64,000 bases of DNA from Fidelibacterota bacterium. GTDB taxonomy: Bacteria > Fidelibacterota > Marinisomatia > SCGC-AAA003-L08 > D37C17. Below the pieces are notes generated by a model. The model searched no databases. It saw nothing but the letters and a program-made list of their open reading frames with translations, and was not told the origin of the DNA. A program made the translations under genes and the position numbers. This document shows positions 48,014 through 57,609 of this stretch, in pieces (position 1 is the first letter of the stretch; each line of letters opens with the position of its first letter). The stretch covers positions 1 through 64,000 of the forward strand of contig PANN01000025.1 in assembly GCA_002707645.1 (NCBI GenBank), given 5' to 3'.

Positions 48014-51000
48014 TCTGAATAGAATATTTCCAACCTTGGATTAAACCTTGTATCATTTTCATTATATATTATTGATAAATTATTAAAATTATAATCTTCA
48101 TTAGAAACAGACATTTTAAGACCAGAATAATCGTAATCATTATTGATATATTTTTGAATTAAAGAACCAATGTTAATTTTTATTGAATCCATAGATGCAG
48201 TTACATTTTGATTATTAATAAAATCAAAAACTTTATATTCACTATCATTACTATTAAAATATTCAAATATAATTTCAGATTTGTCTTCAATAAAATGATT
48301 AGAACCTTCTGTTTTATCAAAATATAAAATTAAATTTGTGAATTCATTTGAAATATTAGAATTTGAATGATTATCAATAAAACTTTCGAAAGAATAATTA
48401 GAGTTATAAAAATCTAAAGAACTCTTAATTCCATACCCATAACATAAATCATAATTAGCAGAATTGTAAATATAACTTTCATCGCAATCATTATTATCGC
48501 ACATCTCTGGTAAATCATAAAAGGTAGCATCTAAAATATATTTATAACCATTTTCGACTAGCTCAGATACTTCAGGAAAAAAGTTATTATTATCATCATT
48601 AAACTCATATGGGAAGAGGTAAAGTGATTGATTATCTACTACTTCAATTTCACTTGATAAAGGAATGTGCTTTAATTGAAATTGAAATGCTTTTATTTCT
48701 AGCAAGGAATATGCATTAACTTTTATTTTATATTTACCGGTTCCAATTCTTTCAATTGAAGATATCCATAAAGCTAATTGGTCATCAGATGATAGTGAAG
48801 GTTGAGTAAATTCTATTAAATTATCTGATTCAGCGTCAAACTCAGCAGAGATAATAGGTAAACTATATAGATTTGAACCTAATGATAAATTTGCTAAATT
48901 TGAAAAATAATTAGTTTCTTGACTATTCTCTGTATGATCATAACCATAATCATACCATTTTTCACCTTCATTATATGAACTCCAAAGACTATTACTATCT
49001 AAGTCATTCCAATCTAATAATCCATTATTTTCAGTTCCTTCAGGATTTTGATTAATATCATAATTATCATTATTTGGATCAAGAATATAATTATCAACAT
49101 TTAAATTATACTCTGTGATATTACAGTCACTATTTTCACAACATGCATCATTTCCAAGTTCTAAATTATCTTGACATTGATCAAGACCATAATCATAGAA
49201 ATTCTCCCTTATATCATTATTATAATAGTCATAAGTTAAATTATTTTCTTTTCCAATAGAGTTGAAACCATTTTCTTCATATGATTGTAATTGATCTATA
49301 CCATAATCAAAAAAAGGTTCATATAAGTCATATTCAATATCAAAAATATCATTTCCATTTTTATCAACATAATCCCATTTTCCATTATTTTCCGTACCAT
49401 TAGGATTGTTTTCAATATTATAATTATCATCTTCGATATTCAAATTATAATTCTCATATAAATCTGGGATACCATCAATTCCATAATCAAAGAATAATTC
49501 ATGAGTATCATATTGAATATTAAAATCTCCACTATTATCAATATCTTCGTAATCCCATAGAGAATTATTTTCTTTACCATCTAAATTATCTTCAGCATTA
49601 TAATCATCCTGGTTTGGATCAATAAGATAGTTATCACCATTCGGATCGTTTGAATGACATGTCAAACAATTATCAACCCAATGTAATGCTCCACATATCG
49701 TTTGATTAAGACTATTTGTATAAGTATCCAATTCGATTTCAGGGAAATTATAAATAAATTCACTGTAAATATCTTGATAAGTATTTCCTATTGAAGAATC
49801 CAAAGAAGAACCATATGTATTTTCTGAATCAAAACATCCTGATTCATACAAATCATCAACTAGGTCATATCCTAAATCATCAAACTGTTCACATTCACCA
49901 ATATCACAAATCCCATCTCCATCGTAACCTTCTTCTGACTGATCCCATGAATTATTATTCTCTGTACCTAGAATATTATATAAAGTATTTTCACTATCAC
50001 AACCATTATCACCTGACTCATTTTCATCCGGGCAAGAATCGAGACCATGATCATCAAAAATCTCAAAAGTATCATACAAAAAATCAAATTCACTATTATT
50101 ATTCAAATCCTCAAAATCCCAAGATAAATTATTTTCAATATTTTCACCCGTATCATAAATCAAGTTGTTTTGGGTTCCATCTTCATCAATTATCATACAA
50201 TCACCATCTGCACCACAATCATTCCAATTATCTAAAGAGGGGTCTAAATCTTGAAATACAAAATTAACATTATTAAAATAAAAATTAACTTCATCAAAAG
50301 AATCTATAATATCTTCATTTAAATCAATTTCATATTCAAAAATCACATCATTAAATTCATTTTCAATAATAGTGTTAGATTCAATATCTAAGCAATCAGA
50401 AATACTACAATCTAAATTATTTTCATTATCTAAATTAATTAAATTAATTATAGAGGGATCTAAACCCAAAATTGTTCCATATAAGCTAGATTCACTATTA
50501 TTATTAACGAAATAATCAGACTCATTATTAAAATAATTTGATACAACTGAACTTATTGAATATCTGTTTATATAATCTTGAGATAATCCATTTATATCAT
50601 ACTTTATATATACATAAGGACTATTATAAATATTCGTATTATCTGAAGAATATAATTCAATAATTTTTGTAGATAAATTTGTATTACTAAACTCTAGGAC
50701 TATATCAATATCATTCCCCATACCGCTACAATAATCATCAATAATAATTTCTAATTGGGGCATTTGATTATCAAAACAGAAATTTCCAATTTGATTATTT
50801 GGGGGTGCATTGGGGCTATTCCAATAACAATCATTATTCAGATCAATACAATATCCTAATTCATCCTCATCATTACATAAACAATCATCATAATCAAGTG
50901 CAGAACAATCAATTTGATTTTCATTTAAGATATATTCAGATAACAAGTATCCCCTTAAATCAATGGATATATAGTCAAAAATATTACTAATATTGACAGG

Positions 51001-51528
51001 TAATTCAACATTTTGTGACAAGTTATTAAATTCTATAATATTTTCTTCATGGACAAAAGAATTTTCACCTTCAATTAAATCAATATTATTATTTAGTTTG
51101 TATGCACTAATATAATATTCAGGACTAGATTCATTATTAAAAAAATTAATAAAAGAAGAATCTAATAAATTCTCATTCAAATCTGAAAAATCTGTTATAC
51201 CTGGTAATTTTAAATCAATACTCTTAATACTAAGGAGATTATCTTCAGAGCAAATAGGATTATCTACAAATAATTCATTCTTAATTTTAAGATATAAATA
51301 TAAGTTATGGTTATAATTATTACTTCCAAGATAAAGCCGCGAACTTTCACTCGAATTAAAATTTTCTTCTTGAAAAGAAAATGAACTTTCTGGCTTTAAC
51401 TCAAAAATTTCAAAGCTATAAACCTCTCCTCCATTAGGAGTCAAAATCACAGAGGAATCTTCTTTGCAAGAAAAGAGGAATATTAATAGAAAAGATGAGA
51501 GCTTTAAAAAAAATAATTTTTTTTTCAT
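48010..51528 (-). CDS. 1172-aa Asp/Asn-rich surface lipoprotein with tandem ENNxxWDxxDxNxxxxFDxxYDxxExFxDYGxD repeats
   Basis: Lipobox LLIFLFSC; repeats such as ENNSLWDYEDIDNSGDFNIQYDTHELFFDYGIDGIPD and ENNGKWDYVDKNGNDIFDIEYDLYEPFFDYGID. Confidence 0.75.
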   Translation of the reverse strand: MKKKLFFLKLSSFLLIFLFSCKEDSSVILTPNGGEVYSFEIFELKPESSFSFQEENFNSSESSRLYLGSNNYNHNLYLYLKIKNELFVDNPICSEDNLLSIKSIDLKLPGITDFSDLNENLLDSSFINFFNNESSPEYYISAYKLNNNIDLIEGENSFVHEENIIEFNNLSQNVELPVNISNIFDYISIDLRGYLLSEYILNENQIDCSALDYDDCLCNDEDELGYCIDLNNDCYWNSPNAPPNNQIGNFCFDNQMPQLEIIIDDYCSGMGNDIDIVLEFSNTNLSTKIIELYSSDNTNIYNSPYVYIKYDINGLSQDYINRYSISSVVSNYFNNESDYFVNNNSESSLYGTILGLDPSIINLINLDNENNLDCSISDCLDIESNTIIENEFNDVIFEYEIDLNEDIIDSFDEVNFYFNNVNFVFQDLDPSLDNWNDCGADGDCMIIDEDGTQNNLIYDTGENIENNLSWDFEDLNNNSEFDFLYDTFEIFDDHGLDSCPDENESGDNGCDSENTLYNILGTENNNSWDQSEEGYDGDGICDIGECEQFDDLGYDLVDDLYESGCFDSENTYGSSLDSSIGNTYQDIYSEFIYNFPEIELDTYTNSLNQTICGALHWVDNCLTCHSNDPNGDNYLIDPNQDDYNAEDNLDGKENNSLWDYEDIDNSGDFNIQYDTHELFFDYGIDGIPDLYENYNLNIEDDNYNIENNPNGTENNGKWDYVDKNGNDIFDIEYDLYEPFFDYGIDQLQSYEENGFNSIGKENNLTYDYYNNDIRENFYDYGLDQCQDNLELGNDACCENSDCNITEYNLNVDNYILDPNNDNYDINQNPEGTENNGLLDWNDLDSNSLWSSYNEGEKWYDYGYDHTENSQETNYFSNLANLSLGSNLYSLPIISAEFDAESDNLIEFTQPSLSSDDQLALWISSIERIGTGKYKIKVNAYSLLEIKAFQFQLKHIPLSSEIEVVDNQSLYLFPYEFNDDNNNFFPEVSELVENGYKYILDATFYDLPEMCDNNDCDESYIYNSANYDLCYGYGIKSSLDFYNSNYSFESFIDNHSNSNISNEFTNLILYFDKTEGSNHFIEDKSEIIFEYFNSNDSEYKVFDFINNQNVTASMDSIKINIGSLIQKYINNDYDYSGLKMSVSNEDYNFNNLSIIYNENDTRFNPRLEIFYSE

Positions 51529-52335
51529 TTAGATCAATGAAGACACTTCTTTACTGATAGAATTAAATACATCTAGTTTTTCTGAACTTTTAAGATTAGC
51601 CAAGGAACCTATAATTTTATGTTTATTATTTTTTAATAATGAATTTATTTTTTTATCTTTTAATTCATTGAATACAAAGGTAAAATCACTATTATTTATT
51701 GCTATTTCCATTAAATCTTGTTTCTTATTTCTCTTATTATATTCCAAATCTAACTTATCAAATAAACTGTTAGAATAATTGTAGTCAGGTGTATTATTAT
51801 GAAGAAAAAACACAGTCTTTATATTTTTGAACCATGGATCATTTTTAATTTTCTTCTGAAGTAAAAGAGGCAAAATAGAAGTTTGCCAATCATTGAAGAT
51901 AATAACATCTGGTACCCAGAATAATTTTTTTAATGTTTCTAAAGAAGATTCAACAAAAAAAGAAAATTTCTCATCATTATCTTTGTATACTCTTCCATTT
52001 CTAGACTTATATAATAAATCTGGCAAATCTTTAAAGTAGTCACTATGCTCTAAAAAATAAATTTGAGATCTTGTATTAGGTATAAATGCTGACTTTATAT
52101 TTGTTAATTTTGTATTGTTTCCAAAATTAATCTCCATATCTTTTAAACGAATAACTTCTCTTAAAATATATTTCCTTTCACTAATAAATCCATATTTAGG
52201 GTGAATTGTTCGCATATCAAAATTATCTTGATCATTTAAGAATATAGATATAGATTTTGAAAATTCTGATAGAGGGGTTGATTGAACATATGGAAATAGC
52301 TCAGAAGTTAAATGATATATTTTAAGTGGTTTCAA
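51529..52335 (-). CDS. short glycogen/starch synthase-like protein (GT5 catalytic N-domain only)
   Basis: LKIYHLTSELFPYVQSTPLSEFSKSISIFL; FSFFVESSLETLKKLFWVPDVIIFNDWQTSILPLLL; VFFLHN; ends at 268 aa without the C-terminal GT-B half. Confidence 0.8.
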   Translation of the reverse strand: MKPLKIYHLTSELFPYVQSTPLSEFSKSISIFLNDQDNFDMRTIHPKYGFISERKYILREVIRLKDMEINFGNNTKLTNIKSAFIPNTRSQIYFLEHSDYFKDLPDLLYKSRNGRVYKDNDEKFSFFVESSLETLKKLFWVPDVIIFNDWQTSILPLLLQKKIKNDPWFKNIKTVFFLHNNTPDYNYSNSLFDKLDLEYNKRNKKQDLMEIAINNSDFTFVFNELKDKKINSLLKNNKHKIIGSLANLKSSEKLDVFNSISKEVSSLI

Positions 52336-52385
52336 TATACTATAATTTACAAATTGATACCTATTAAATTCAATCTATTATAATA

Positions 52386-53615
52386 TTAAATGTGATTATT
52401 AATAATATTGTTAATTAATCCTACACCAATACTACACGTTAAAAAAAATGATCCTCCATAACTTATGAAAGGTACTGGTAGTCCAGTAACAGGCAACAGG
52501 CCTGATATCATTCCCATGTTAATAATAATATGCATAAAAATCATACTGCATAAACCAATTAATAAAGTACTCGTAAAATTATTTTCAATTCTTTGAGCAA
52601 AATCTACGACCCAATAAACAAACCATATTAAAGATAACAAAATAATAGATATAGTAAAAAAACACATTTCTTCTGAAACGACTGATATAATGAAATCTGT
52701 ATCTCTAACAGGAAGAAATTTCAAATGTGTTTGAGTCCCTTCACCAAGTCCTTTGCCCCAGAAACCACCCGAACCAATTGTAATCATAGATTGTATAACT
52801 TGATAACCATTACCCATAGGATCACTAAAAGGATCTATAAAAGAAATTATTCTATTTCGTTGGTGATTTTCTAAAATATTTGTCCATGCATATGGAGTTA
52901 TAATACTTGTAAGTAAGTTAATTGTAAAATGAAAAACCTTAAAAATAATTGGCTTATTAATTATAAATAAATAGAAAAGAACAAATATCATCCAAACATA
53001 ATAAAAAATAATACTTGATGAAGCGACCATACTGATAAAAGGGAAAATCATTAACAATATTAATTTTATATCAAAATCTGACCAATATAATATTGGTAGA
53101 ATTAAAGACAAATAGATAATAGCTGTTCCTAAATCAGGCTGTTTAAATATTATCAAAGGCGGGACAGTGGATATAAAGATTAAGAAGATAAAAAATAGAC
53201 TAAACTTATTTTTAATTCTGTAATCATTGAATAATCTCGATAAGCCAATGATATAAACAATCTTTCCTAACTCAGATGGTTGAAAATATATTTCTCCCAA
53301 AATAATCCATCTTTGCGATCCTTCAATTACTGGAGATAAAAAAGTAATACATAATAAAAATAAAATTAAAATGTAAAATATATAAGCATAATCATATATA
53401 AACTGGATTCTAACATACTGTACCAGCGTAAAAATCGAAATTCCAATTAATGCCCACAATATTTGTTTATAAAAAGTTGATGAAAAAAAACTTATATAAC
53501 TGCTTGTGCTGCTAAGAGCCATAACACCTATAATGGTATATATAACAATAGGCAATAGTACAATCCATCTAATTGAAATGTGATAATTCTTAAAATCAAA
53601 TAAACCTTTAAACAT
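52386..53615 (-). CDS. rodA: rod shape-determining protein RodA (SEDS)
   Basis: LGEIYFQPSELGKIVYI; FKQPDLGTAIIY; GNGYQVIQSMITIGSGGFWGKGLGEGTQTHLKFLPVRDTDFIISVVSEE; PVPFISYGGS. Confidence 0.96.
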   Translation of the reverse strand: MFKGLFDFKNYHISIRWIVLLPIVIYTIIGVMALSSTSSYISFFSSTFYKQILWALIGISIFTLVQYVRIQFIYDYAYIFYILILFLLCITFLSPVIEGSQRWIILGEIYFQPSELGKIVYIIGLSRLFNDYRIKNKFSLFFIFLIFISTVPPLIIFKQPDLGTAIIYLSLILPILYWSDFDIKLILLMIFPFISMVASSSIIFYYVWMIFVLFYLFIINKPIIFKVFHFTINLLTSIITPYAWTNILENHQRNRIISFIDPFSDPMGNGYQVIQSMITIGSGGFWGKGLGEGTQTHLKFLPVRDTDFIISVVSEEMCFFTISIILLSLIWFVYWVVDFAQRIENNFTSTLLIGLCSMIFMHIIINMGMISGLLPVTGLPVPFISYGGSFFLTCSIGVGLINNIINNHI

Positions 53616-55302
53616 TATTATCTACTAAATATTTGAAAATTTTTCTAGACATCTCTGTTGGTAAATCAGAACCTTTTCCACCATTTTCTATAATTACAGC
53701 AATGGAATATTTTTTATTCTTAAATTCTAAAAAACCAGCGAACCAAGCATGTGGTAATAAATCACAATCAGAGCATATTTGCGCTGTTCCTGTTTTACCA
53801 TATACTTTTACTCCTCTCATATTTAAATTAGCTTTATATGCTGTTCCTTTATCCTTATTAACTGCATCAAACATTGATTGTTTTATGATTTTCCATACTT
53901 TTCTGTCATAATCAATTATATTTTTATTATAAACATAACTTTTATTCAAATGAGGTGGGAATGAATAACCTTCATTTTGAATTATATTCATTAAGTTAGC
54001 TATCTGAATAGGGGTAACCATTATTTCTCCTTGACCAATTGATAAATTTAATAGATGTCCCGTTGACCAACCACCTTTGTTTTTGTAGCGCTCATTCATG
54101 TAAGACCTATCAGGAACTATACCTTTTACTTCTCCATTTAAATCAATTTTAGTAACATCACCAAAACCAAATTTTTTAACTTCTGATGACCAAAGCTCAA
54201 AGTCTACCATCTGTATTAGGTTATAAAAATATATATTACAGGATTGTTGCAATGCTTTATTTAAGTTTGTTTTACCATGTCCATCTTCTTTCCAACAACG
54301 GAATTTTGTATCATAAAAATCATATACACCATTACAATTTATTAATCTATTTTTACTTATTAAATTTTTATCTAATACAATAGCTGATAATACAAGTTTA
54401 AATATCGACCCAGGAGGATAATGGTTTTGAATTGATCTATTATTAAATGGTTTATTACTATTATTATTAATTTTATTCCAAACTTTTTTAGGAATTTCTC
54501 CTGCAAAAGAACTCAAATCATAATCTGGCTTACTTACCATAGATAAAATCTCACCAGATTCAGGATTCATTACGATTACTGAACCGACAAAATCATTCAT
54601 TAGATTTTCAGAAAATGCTTGAAGCTTAGAATCTATTGTTAAATGCAAATCACTCCCTTGAAGAGGAAGAATATTTCCGTCAGTCTGAAAAATACCTTGA
54701 TCGATTGAAAAACGATCTACTTTATGATATTCAATACCATCCGTTCCTTTTAATAAATCTTGATAATATTTCTCAACTCCACTAAAACCCACTAAATCTT
54801 CATTTTTTCTCAAATAACCTAAAACATGTGATAAGTTACAATCCATCATGTATGTCCTAACTTGAGATTTTGAAAAATAAAGACCTTTTAAATCTAATTT
54901 AGATTCTTCTAATATCGATTTTTTTTCCAAGTTAATATTTCGAGCTATGAGAACTGGCTTAAATTTTTTGATAGATGTATTATTTTGTTTAATTATAGAA
55001 TCAATTTTGATTTTATTAATTTTAGTAATTTTTTCAATCAGATCATAATTAAATGATTGTGAGTCAAAATCTTTTGGAATTATATTTAAATCATAAATAA
55101 ATTTATTATCAACAATTGGCTTATTACTTAAATCATAAATTATTCCTCTTGGAGCCTCTAATTCAATACGCCTAAGACTATTATTTCCTGCTTTCTCTTG
55201 GTATTTACTATAATCTATAATTTGTAATTTAAAATATCTAAAAAATACCACAAGCACCAAAAATAAATAAACTGATAATATTATATTTTTTTTAGAGTAC
55301 AT
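53608..55302 (-). CDS. mrdA: penicillin-binding protein 2
   Basis: APRGIIYDLSNKPIVDN; HYPPGSIFKLV (SxxK); SCNIYFYNL; KTGTAQ. Confidence 0.97.
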   Translation of the reverse strand: MYSKKNIILSVYLFLVLVVFFRYFKLQIIDYSKYQEKAGNNSLRRIELEAPRGIIYDLSNKPIVDNKFIYDLNIIPKDFDSQSFNYDLIEKITKINKIKIDSIIKQNNTSIKKFKPVLIARNINLEKKSILEESKLDLKGLYFSKSQVRTYMMDCNLSHVLGYLRKNEDLVGFSGVEKYYQDLLKGTDGIEYHKVDRFSIDQGIFQTDGNILPLQGSDLHLTIDSKLQAFSENLMNDFVGSVIVMNPESGEILSMVSKPDYDLSSFAGEIPKKVWNKINNNSNKPFNNRSIQNHYPPGSIFKLVLSAIVLDKNLISKNRLINCNGVYDFYDTKFRCWKEDGHGKTNLNKALQQSCNIYFYNLIQMVDFELWSSEVKKFGFGDVTKIDLNGEVKGIVPDRSYMNERYKNKGGWSTGHLLNLSIGQGEIMVTPIQIANLMNIIQNEGYSFPPHLNKSYVYNKNIIDYDRKVWKIIKQSMFDAVNKDKGTAYKANLNMRGVKVYGKTGTAQICSDCDLLPHAWFAGFLEFKNKKYSIAVIIENGGKGSDLPTEMSRKIFKYLVDNNV

Positions 55303-55307
55303 ATAAA

Positions 55308-55805
55308 TTAAAATACTTTTTTTGTAAAAATTAATCTATCAATTAATATTATTAATATTAGATTCATTAAAGATTCTAAAAAAATATAAATTAGAGCATA
55401 GAAATTAAATTCATTAATGAAGATATAATGATATAAAGAATTATGTATAAATAACAAGAATGTTATGAAAAAATACTTAAATTGCAAGCTCCAAATATTG
55501 TTAGAATCTTTTAGATACCCAATAAAATAGACAAACAAAACTTTAAGAAAAGAAAATAAACCTATCGTAGAAGGTTGCACCAACAAGTCTTGAAAAAGAC
55601 CTATAAAAAAAGCAAAACATATTATTAAATAAATCCTGTAATTAAAAGAAAGATAAACTAAATATATAAGAATAAAATCAAATTTGATTAACAAAAAATC
55701 TTCAGACGTTACAATTGAAGGGAAATACATTTGAAAAATAAGTAATAAAATAACAATAAAAAAATTAATAATAATTTTTTTATAATTATTGAATAACAAA
55801 TACAT
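55308..55805 (-). CDS. mreD: rod shape-determining protein MreD
   Basis: Small multi-TM protein between mreC and mrdA; GLFQDLLVQPSTIGLFSFLKVLFVYFIGY. Confidence 0.85.
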   Translation of the reverse strand: MYLLFNNYKKIIINFFIVILLLIFQMYFPSIVTSEDFLLIKFDFILIYLVYLSFNYRIYLIICFAFFIGLFQDLLVQPSTIGLFSFLKVLFVYFIGYLKDSNNIWSLQFKYFFITFLLFIHNSLYHYIFINEFNFYALIYIFLESLMNLILIILIDRLIFTKKVF

Positions 55806-56562
55806 AATTCAACTCATTTATTTTAGCTAAAATTTCAACAATAACATTTTGGGTTAACTTATCTGGATCCTTGGTAAATGAAACTACTTTTGCAACAGGT
55901 AAATCGGAAGGGTAAATTTCGGATACACCAGAGGTATAAATAATTTCTCCTTCATTTAATACTAATGTTTTCAATACTCCTTCTAAATATCCATATCTAC
56001 CAAAAGTAGGTTTGAATATAGCTAAGGACATCTCATTTCCCACTTTTACTGAAATAGCAAAATTTTTATCGGTAATTAATTGGACTTTTGAAGCATTATC
56101 ACCTACTTTTATTGTTTTACCAACAAGTCCATTCATATCAATAACTGGTTGATTTTTATTAATAGCATCATTTATTCCAACATTAATTATAATTGAATAA
56201 ATAGAAGTGAAATTATCATTAACTTTATTAGCCGGAAGTAAGCTTAACATCGGATGAGTTTCCTTGAAATCTAGCATTTCTCTCAATTTGATATTTTCAA
56301 TTTGATAATTAGTTAATTTTGAATTTAATAACTTTAATTGTGTTACATTTTGTGATAGAAGATCATTGCTGGACTTAACATATAGAATGTTTTCATACCA
56401 TAATTTAGGATAAGATATAAAAGCTACTAAATCAATAATATCTTTTTCAACTTTTTGAACAAATTTAGATTTATTGGTAAAAAAAAGAAGAAGGGAAAAA
56501 AATAAAAATATAAAAAGAGTTATTAATCGTTTATTTAAGAAAAATGTATTAGTATAACTCAT
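55786..56562 (-). CDS. mreC: rod shape-determining protein MreC
   Basis: VINVGINDAINKNQPVIDMNGLVGKTIKVGDNASKVQLITDKNFAISVKV...GEIIYTSGVSEIYPSDLPVAKV. Confidence 0.95.
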   Translation of the reverse strand: MSYTNTFFLNKRLITLFIFLFFSLLLFFTNKSKFVQKVEKDIIDLVAFISYPKLWYENILYVKSSNDLLSQNVTQLKLLNSKLTNYQIENIKLREMLDFKETHPMLSLLPANKVNDNFTSIYSIIINVGINDAINKNQPVIDMNGLVGKTIKVGDNASKVQLITDKNFAISVKVGNEMSLAIFKPTFGRYGYLEGVLKTLVLNEGEIIYTSGVSEIYPSDLPVAKVVSFTKDPDKLTQNVIVEILAKINELNYVFVIQ

Positions 56563-57594
56563 CTAAGGATTTATGAGAACTTCAGAATATTTTTTTATAT
56601 TTTCCAAGACCATCCCTGTCCCTTTAACAACAGAAAACAAAGGGTCTTCAGCAATATGAACAGGTAAACCTGTTTTATTTTTAATATGAATATCTAAATC
56701 TTTTAATAATGCTCCGCCTCCTGTTAATACAATTCCATAATCAATAATATCTGAAGCATGTTCAGGAGGAGTTTTATCTAATGCTTTCTTAATTGCAGTT
56801 GTAATTTGGAACACTGTTTCTGCAAGAGCTTGCCTTATTTCATCAGAAGATATTTCAATGGTTTTAGGGATTCCTGTAATTAAATCTCTCCCCTTAACAG
56901 AAATTTGTTCTCCTTTTGTTCTCACCGCAGTTCCAGCATTACACTTAATATCTTCCGCAGTGCGTTCACCAATTTCTAATTTATGTTGAGATTTAAACCA
57001 TCCCACTATTGCTAAAGTTTGTTTATCTCCTGCTACTTTAATAGTCTCCATTGCTCCAATTCCATTTAATGAGATAACTGCTATTTCAGTTGTTCCTCCA
57101 CCAATGTCAACAATCATATTACCAACTGGTTTGCTTACATCAAGACCAATGCCTATGGCTGCGGCCATTGGTTCTTCTATTAAATGAACTTCACTAGCAT
57201 TGGCATGTTCAGCAGACTCTCTTACTGAGCGCTGTTCAACATCCGTAACACCAGAGGGAATACAGATAACTATTCTAGGTCGTGAAATTCTACTTCTTGA
57301 AATCTTTCTCATAAAACCTTGAATCATAGCATCTGTCATTTTATAATCAGCTATAACTCCATCTTTTAATGGTCTAATGGTTTCAATTTTCGGGTTTGTT
57401 CTACCAAGCATTTGCTTTGCTTCTTCACCTACTGCAATGATTTTGTCATCTACAATATTTCGAGCAACTACAGAGGGTTCATTTAAAACGATACCTTCAC
57501 CTTTGATCCAAATAATTGTGTTAGCAGTTCCTAAATCTATTGCAATATCACCAGAAAAAATTCCAGAAAAAAAGTTTTTAAAATTATTTATCAT
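56563..57594 (-). CDS. mreB: rod shape-determining protein MreB
   Basis: DIAIDLGTANTIIW; RPLKDGVIADY; GNMIVDIGGGTTEIAVISL; VLTGGGALLKDLD. Confidence 0.98.
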   Translation of the reverse strand: MINNFKNFFSGIFSGDIAIDLGTANTIIWIKGEGIVLNEPSVVARNIVDDKIIAVGEEAKQMLGRTNPKIETIRPLKDGVIADYKMTDAMIQGFMRKISRSRISRPRIVICIPSGVTDVEQRSVRESAEHANASEVHLIEEPMAAAIGIGLDVSKPVGNMIVDIGGGTTEIAVISLNGIGAMETIKVAGDKQTLAIVGWFKSQHKLEIGERTAEDIKCNAGTAVRTKGEQISVKGRDLITGIPKTIEISSDEIRQALAETVFQITTAIKKALDKTPPEHASDIIDYGIVLTGGGALLKDLDIHIKNKTGLPVHIAEDPLFSVVKGTGMVLENIKKYSEVLINP

Positions 57595-57609
57595 AGTTAG
57601 CCCAAAATA

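Noticed and set aside
49791-50990. Plus-strand ORFs 49791-50267 and 50799-50990
   Set aside because: Antisense to the Asp/Asn-rich lipoprotein; same composition artefact.
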